The position numbers were made by a program, and so were the translations under genes. The notes beneath the pieces are model-generated. The model searched no databases, was not told where the DNA came from, and saw nothing but the letters and a program-made list of their open reading frames with translations. Shown here piece by piece: positions 59,699-64,000 of a stretch of 64,000 bases of DNA; the first letter of the stretch is position 1; every line of letters starts with the position of its first letter. The DNA lies in assembly GCA_950022655.1 (NCBI GenBank), contig OX465582.1, positions 93,944,704-94,008,703 on the forward strand, given 5' to 3'. The DNA comes from Alentia gelatinosa. Its lineage: Eukaryota; Annelida; Polychaeta; Phyllodocida; Polynoidae.

Positions 59699-59955
59699 TT
59701 TATCTCAGCCATGGTATTTTTCTCCATTTTCTTAATATTGGGAACTTGTATCCAACGCCCATGAGATATTTAGGAAAAGTATCCAATGGAGGATTCAGTC
59801 ACAAATGTTAGTCGATTAGTCAATGTGTAGGGTGAGATGAATTTAGAAACTCATTCAAGCTTAGGGTCAGAGCTCGATCCCATCTCGTTTGAATCGCCAT
59901 GTGAATTACTGCAGGATTCAAACTCAATTGGATACGAACTGTGACCCTAAATGTC
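59699..59955 (-). mobile_element. Palindrome-plus-cassette element, family B copy 3
   Basis: The cassette TTTATCTCAGCC to GGGTGAGATGAA (59699-59842), then a palindrome with arms AGGGTCAGAGCTCG and ATCTCGTTTGAATCGC and inverses. Confidence 0.55.
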
Positions 59956-60599
59956 CATAGGTTTCGTCCATAGTATCCTAAGAATGAAGAGTTAAGGTAT
60001 TAGATTCAAATTGACAATTTAGCCAAAGTAATGCCCATCAAAGTTCTACAGAATGGAGCCTAAAGAACCACATCCTTTATTCCTATGTACCATTACCTGA
60101 AGTCACTTAACCTATAGTTACCTTGTCAGAAAATATATATCCTGGTATAATTTACGAGAAGATTTGACTCAACGACACGGAACTATATCTATAGTACGAT
60201 GAGCGCGCATTGACTTGACATTAACCTTCAACTCTCCCAGTCCACATCTTAGCCCCGACCCAATCACTCCACTTATTTGAGACGTAAAGCACGCGTTAAG
60301 CTGAAATACCGGGAAGACTGAGAAAGCTAATGCATTCATTTAAATGTCCACTTTGCACAGCATTTCCTTTCCTTCGACCTGAGCGATCTCAACAATTTAG
60401 GACGATATATTTATAGCCAGGTTTATATAAGCGTCGTTACTAGGATAGATGGATAAAAGAACCCAAGGGCACAGACTATATTATTCAGTACACACTATGG
60501 TCTACGTGTAAAAATCTATTATAACCTTGTTCTCCGCAGAGTTGACGGCGTCTAAAAAAATGTACACACTATGGTCTACGCCTAATATATATGCATTTT

Positions 60600-60936
60600 A
60601 TCGTAAAACTGGATGAGTTTTAATCTTGGTCACCGTACGCCACGACTGGAGTTTGGCATAGTGACTTCATGAGGCAAAGCCGAGTGAAGTCCGGAGCCAA
60701 AACTCCAGGAGTGGATTGCGGTGGCCATGATTAAAACGAATCAGGTTTTGATTTTATCCCACCCCATCTCCTCGGTTTTGGAATATTACGGGATAACAAT
60801 TCTGTATGCCACTAGTGGCATATAAAACTCTGTATGCCAGTCAGCGTGGCATGCAGAAACTCAATGTTAAGCCTATGGGATTTTATAGGCTTAACATTGA
60901 GTTTCTGTATGCCACGCTGACTGGCATACGCTCACT

Positions 60937-60942
<6 letters not shown>
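60600..60942 (+). mobile_element. Palindrome-plus-cassette element, family A copy 7 (cassette folded back)
   Basis: A palindrome with the tip GAGGCAAAGCCGAG, then a cassette start TTTATCCCACCC (about 60754). At 60889 the cassette turns back on itself (TTAAGCCTATGGGATTTTAT / ATAGGCTTAACATTGAG) and ends in a (TA)n run instead of the GGTAGGATAAA end. Confidence 0.65.

Positions 60943-61005
<63 letters not shown>
60943..61005. repeat. (TA)n microsatellite
   Basis: Pure TA run terminating the folded-back family A copy. Confidence 0.95.
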
Positions 61006-61010
<5 letters not shown>

Positions 61011-61139
61011 TGATTATAAATGGCTTCGATGCTGTTGTTCAGCTCTGTATTCCTGGAACTACAGAAACCACATGCTGAGTTATGTCTCCACAAGCCTAAA
61101 AGCTTCCCACCATTACAGTGACAAAAACAATTTATATGT

Positions 61140-61385
61140 GACGTTAAGTGGAACTCACACGGTGGGATTCATGTACCTGACAGGGTGTTTGTCTGAGACA
61201 AATCCTGCTGAGATTCTGTCCTCGAACACAACCTCTTCGTCTAAATGGTATGGCTCCATTACCTCAAACTATGTTTTTCCCCTGCAATTGTTGGCGACGT
61301 TTATCCCTAAAAACGAACAGAATCTCATGAGATTTTGAGTCCTGTGAGGTACATGAATCAAACCGCGTGTAGTCCACTTTAGTCT
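61140..61385. repeat. Dispersed repeat, GTGGGATTCACACGATGGGA family, copy 2
   Basis: Shares motif order with 32880-33100. Confidence 0.55.
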
Positions 61386-62145
61386 AGGGGAAAGGTGTGA
61401 AGTACACCCATCTCAGGTATACTAATCTCTATGTGCTCGAGTTTTTGTGGTATCGTTGGCTATAATCAGATCGCAATTTTATTTTTGTGATTGCTTTAAC
61501 GATCCAACTGAAAAAGTGTTGCTCCCATGATATCGGATCGTATCCCTATATCCACATCGTATCGCTAATTTTTACAATGTGAACTTCTTCATACGACTTT
61601 TCTAAGAAAAGGAATAGAAATAATCATAATTGTTAGTGTCTACTCTACAGGGGTGGCAGCCATGTAATTAGTACAGGACACTTATGAGATGAAAGGTTTA
61701 GTTCCAGAATAGCCTAAATGATGTTCATGTAGTTTTGGTTTTATATAGTTAACTGGTATGAAAAAAGGGAGCAATGGAAATGACCACAAGGTAACAATGA
61801 ATGTACGGAGAATGGTTTGGCAAAGCTGAAAGTTGTAAGCTTTATGATAATGCGGAGAGATTAATAAAAGACTTGCTCAAAAAAAAAATCAGGGGCACAT
61901 ATTAAATGAAACAGGGGAAGATTCATCAGTTCTTTAATTAAATACAGATGGCAGCATAGATATTATTACATGCCTATGACCGAACTTCTATGAAATAGTA
62001 CCCGCTGCTAGGGTGGCAGTATAAATAATGTTCGGGCGCACTGCGCCCGTAGTGAATATTCGGGCGCACTGTGGCCATAGCGAATGTATCAGGTCAACAG
62101 GTACATAAAATAATTATAAGAATGGCATTTTTCTTGATATTTAGG
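61386..62145. other. Non-coding; repeat fragment at 61985
   Basis: 61985-62100 is a relative of 24540-24600 with CGGGCGCACTG(C/T)G repeats. Nothing else recognised. Confidence 0.4.
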
Positions 62146-62300
62146 TATGTAATAATAAGAAAACATAGTGACTGAGTCCGAAGGGATGCCATTCTCTGTC
62201 TTTTGATGCCATAAATACGTCCCGTAATTTATGGCATCAAAAAACCTCGAACGGCCATCCCTTCGGGCTGAGTAACTATGTTTTCTCTTAAAACTGATCT
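62146..62300. mobile_element. 155 bp foldback
   Basis: AAGAAAACATAGTGACT, CCGAAGGGATG and TGATGCCATAAAT pair with their inverses around ACGTCCCGTA. The left border GGTATGTAATAATAAG recurs at 62934. Confidence 0.7.
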
Positions 62301-62809
62301 GACATATGGTGATGTGGATCGGTAGAAGAACAAGGGGCTGGGAGTATTATTACACACCTGTGTGCGAATGTCAGTGAAATACTACCCTCTCGCAAGGGTG
62401 TCATATTCGGTGACTACGGCCCACTATGGTGCGCTTCGTCTTACTATAAGTAATTAAACATACTCGGATGAGATACGCAAGATCGACGTCATCACGACCA
62501 ATGTCAACATAGTGGACAACGTTGGTTCTTGACTTTAAACTCTGGATACATGCCCCCTGTAACAACTACAAGTGAGTAATGGCCAAATATTGAGGTATCT
62601 AATATGTGGCGGTCACCTAAAACAGTTTAAATAGCTAAATATGCGAAATCAATTGACAACAACATGCTCAGTTGCGGCCCGAGTTACGCCAACAATGGAC
62701 AAGATGACGTTGACAATGAACACTCTCCAAATCGTAATCTCTGGCATTCAAAGCTACGGTTTGCAGCTAGTCACTACGATTAGGAGAGTGAAGTTAATTT
62801 ACATATTTT

Positions 62810-62821
62810 TGCGCATGCGCA
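62810..62821. promoter_or_regulatory. Perfect NRF1 palindrome
   Basis: TGCGCATGCGCA in an otherwise AT-rich stretch, followed by a short CpG-containing segment. No exon found nearby. Confidence 0.25.
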
Positions 62822-63006
62822 ACAAGCACATCCTGCGCGACTTCTGGTTAGTAGCAGACAGTGTCAACATGGAGGGGTTGTGACTCGATGACTCGATAAA
62901 TGGCGTCTTTAAAAATAAAATCTAATTGAGGTATGTAATAATAAGAAAACGTGGACAGAACTATGTCTTGGTTGTTTTTTTTTTGTTCAAGAGCTTTTAT
63001 TCAATC

Positions 63007-63067
63007 GGTTCGAGGTCACCTATCACCAACATTTGGCGCGAAGGTCGGCAATAGGTGACCTCGAACC
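63007..63067. repeat. Hairpin beside CACTG element copy 5
   Basis: GGTTCGAGGTCACCTAT and its exact inverse, separated by a ~27 base loop containing TTGGCGCGAA. Confidence 0.75.
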
Positions 63068-63075
63068 AAGGTATA

Positions 63076-63489
63076 CACTGCACAAAATCCACCGTTTTAT
63101 TCATATATACGCCATCACGGAAGTGCATGTATTGGCTGAATATTGACTTGCTTTCATTTATAGACGCCCAGGCCTTATATATGACAGACGCGTCTTGGCT
63201 GTATTTCACACCCGGTGTATATGAGAGAAAATACCCTCTGCCCGGGACCCCTCCCGCCCCTTTGTGTTGGTAGAAGTACAGGTGTCCTCAGTAGGAAGCC
63301 CTCCCCCCCCCCCACCCCCCGCCACCTCCCCCCGCCCGCTCTCAGTGAAGCCCTGTTCACAGGACGCTTATATATACGCCCACAGATGAGGTGTATACAC
63401 ATGGGGATTCAGACGACCTTATAGACGCAAAATACCTACTCATATACGCCCAGCGCATTCATATGTGAAATGATGGTTTTCGTGCAGTG
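63076..63489 (+). mobile_element. CACTG-ended element, short copy 5
   Basis: Compact 414 bp relative with CACTGCACAAAATCCACC at the left and GGTTTTCGTGCAGTG at the right, flanked by ATA on both sides (63073-63075, 63490-63492). Internal TATATACGCC motifs and a C-rich core are kept. It sits 8 bp to the right of a 61 bp hairpin. Confidence 0.75.
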
Positions 63490-64000
63490 ATAGTTCACCG
63501 TAAAAACCATATATTACGCAGTAATGTGGGTACGTGATTACGACATGATCTGCTAAATTCTAGGAGCAACGCTATTCTGTGATCCATAACTCTGTTGTGG
63601 ATATGGAGCAACGGCCGAATGATGGATGAACGATCACCGGCCATTGCCCGGTCGGCAGTGGCCCCGTTCTCCATGTAGATCGCGTGCATCCATGCGTGGC
63701 ACGGATGCACTCGATCCGTGTTCAAGTCTCTAATCGCTAATGCCCACCTTCCTCTCCTAGATGCTATCTCGTCTAGATATGGCCCTAGCGCTGTTAAGGC
63801 TGAGCCTCTAACCATAGACAATGTGACCCACATGTGAGCACGTTCCCGTGTGAGCTACCCTGCCACTCAAAAATTACTCGTGTGTGTAAATTGGACATTT
63901 TGCCATTATACATGCGCGTTCTTTACATCTTTAACCCATTTGCGGAGGGAGATGCCATATGGCATCAACCGTGCTCGGGCGGGTGATGCCAAAAGGCACC
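63490..64000. repeat. Mostly featureless; palindromic repeat at window end
   Basis: 63948-64000 has GATGCCATATGGCATCAACC and GATGCCAAAAGGCA, related to the array at 56522. No gene supported in 63495-63833. Confidence 0.4.

Overview
The window looks like nuclear DNA of an animal, most likely a marine invertebrate. Intergenic space is very large, dense in short inverted-repeat elements, AT-rich with microsatellites, and holds CR1/Jockey-like, Penelope-like and CACTA-like debris. The one credible host gene is split by long introns with GT/AG borders. Nothing suggests a prokaryote or virus. The phylum cannot be fixed from sequence alone.

Layout. 1-5940: a 3.4 kb direct duplication carrying a decayed, multi-copy transposon-associated protein gene (DTDV-type motif, TGCDT motif, cysteine-rich tail) with a CACTG-ended element just behind it. 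6545-9350: an old ~350 bp tandem repeat interrupted by another CACTG element and a recent 490 bp duplication. 10110-11920: palindromic elements plus a Penelope-like remnant with a broken GIY-YIG domain. 13870-20000, minus strand: a non-LTR reverse transcriptase remnant. A truncated CACTG element separates it from two adjacent same-strand ORFs: a LINE ORF1-like protein carrying a C-terminal NADAR domain, and an SGNH-hydrolase-like protein.

23803-49908, minus strand: a split gene for a very acidic secreted protein of about 694 residues, resembling granin-type neurosecretory prohormones. Exons 1-3 join cleanly, all in phase 1. The fourth, cysteine-containing exon is phase-compatible but less certain. 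A full CRE lies upstream at 51087. The introns are packed with inverted-repeat elements and three minisatellites.

The most striking pattern is a repeated architecture: a 70-170 bp near-palindrome directly abutting a 130-260 bp cassette bounded by 11-14 bp inverted repeats. At least four sequence families, unrelated at their ends, show this layout in some 15 copies on both strands. The NADAR-bearing retroelement ORF and this hairpin-plus-cassette layout are the best candidates for something under-described. Everything rests on reading by eye; no database search was possible.
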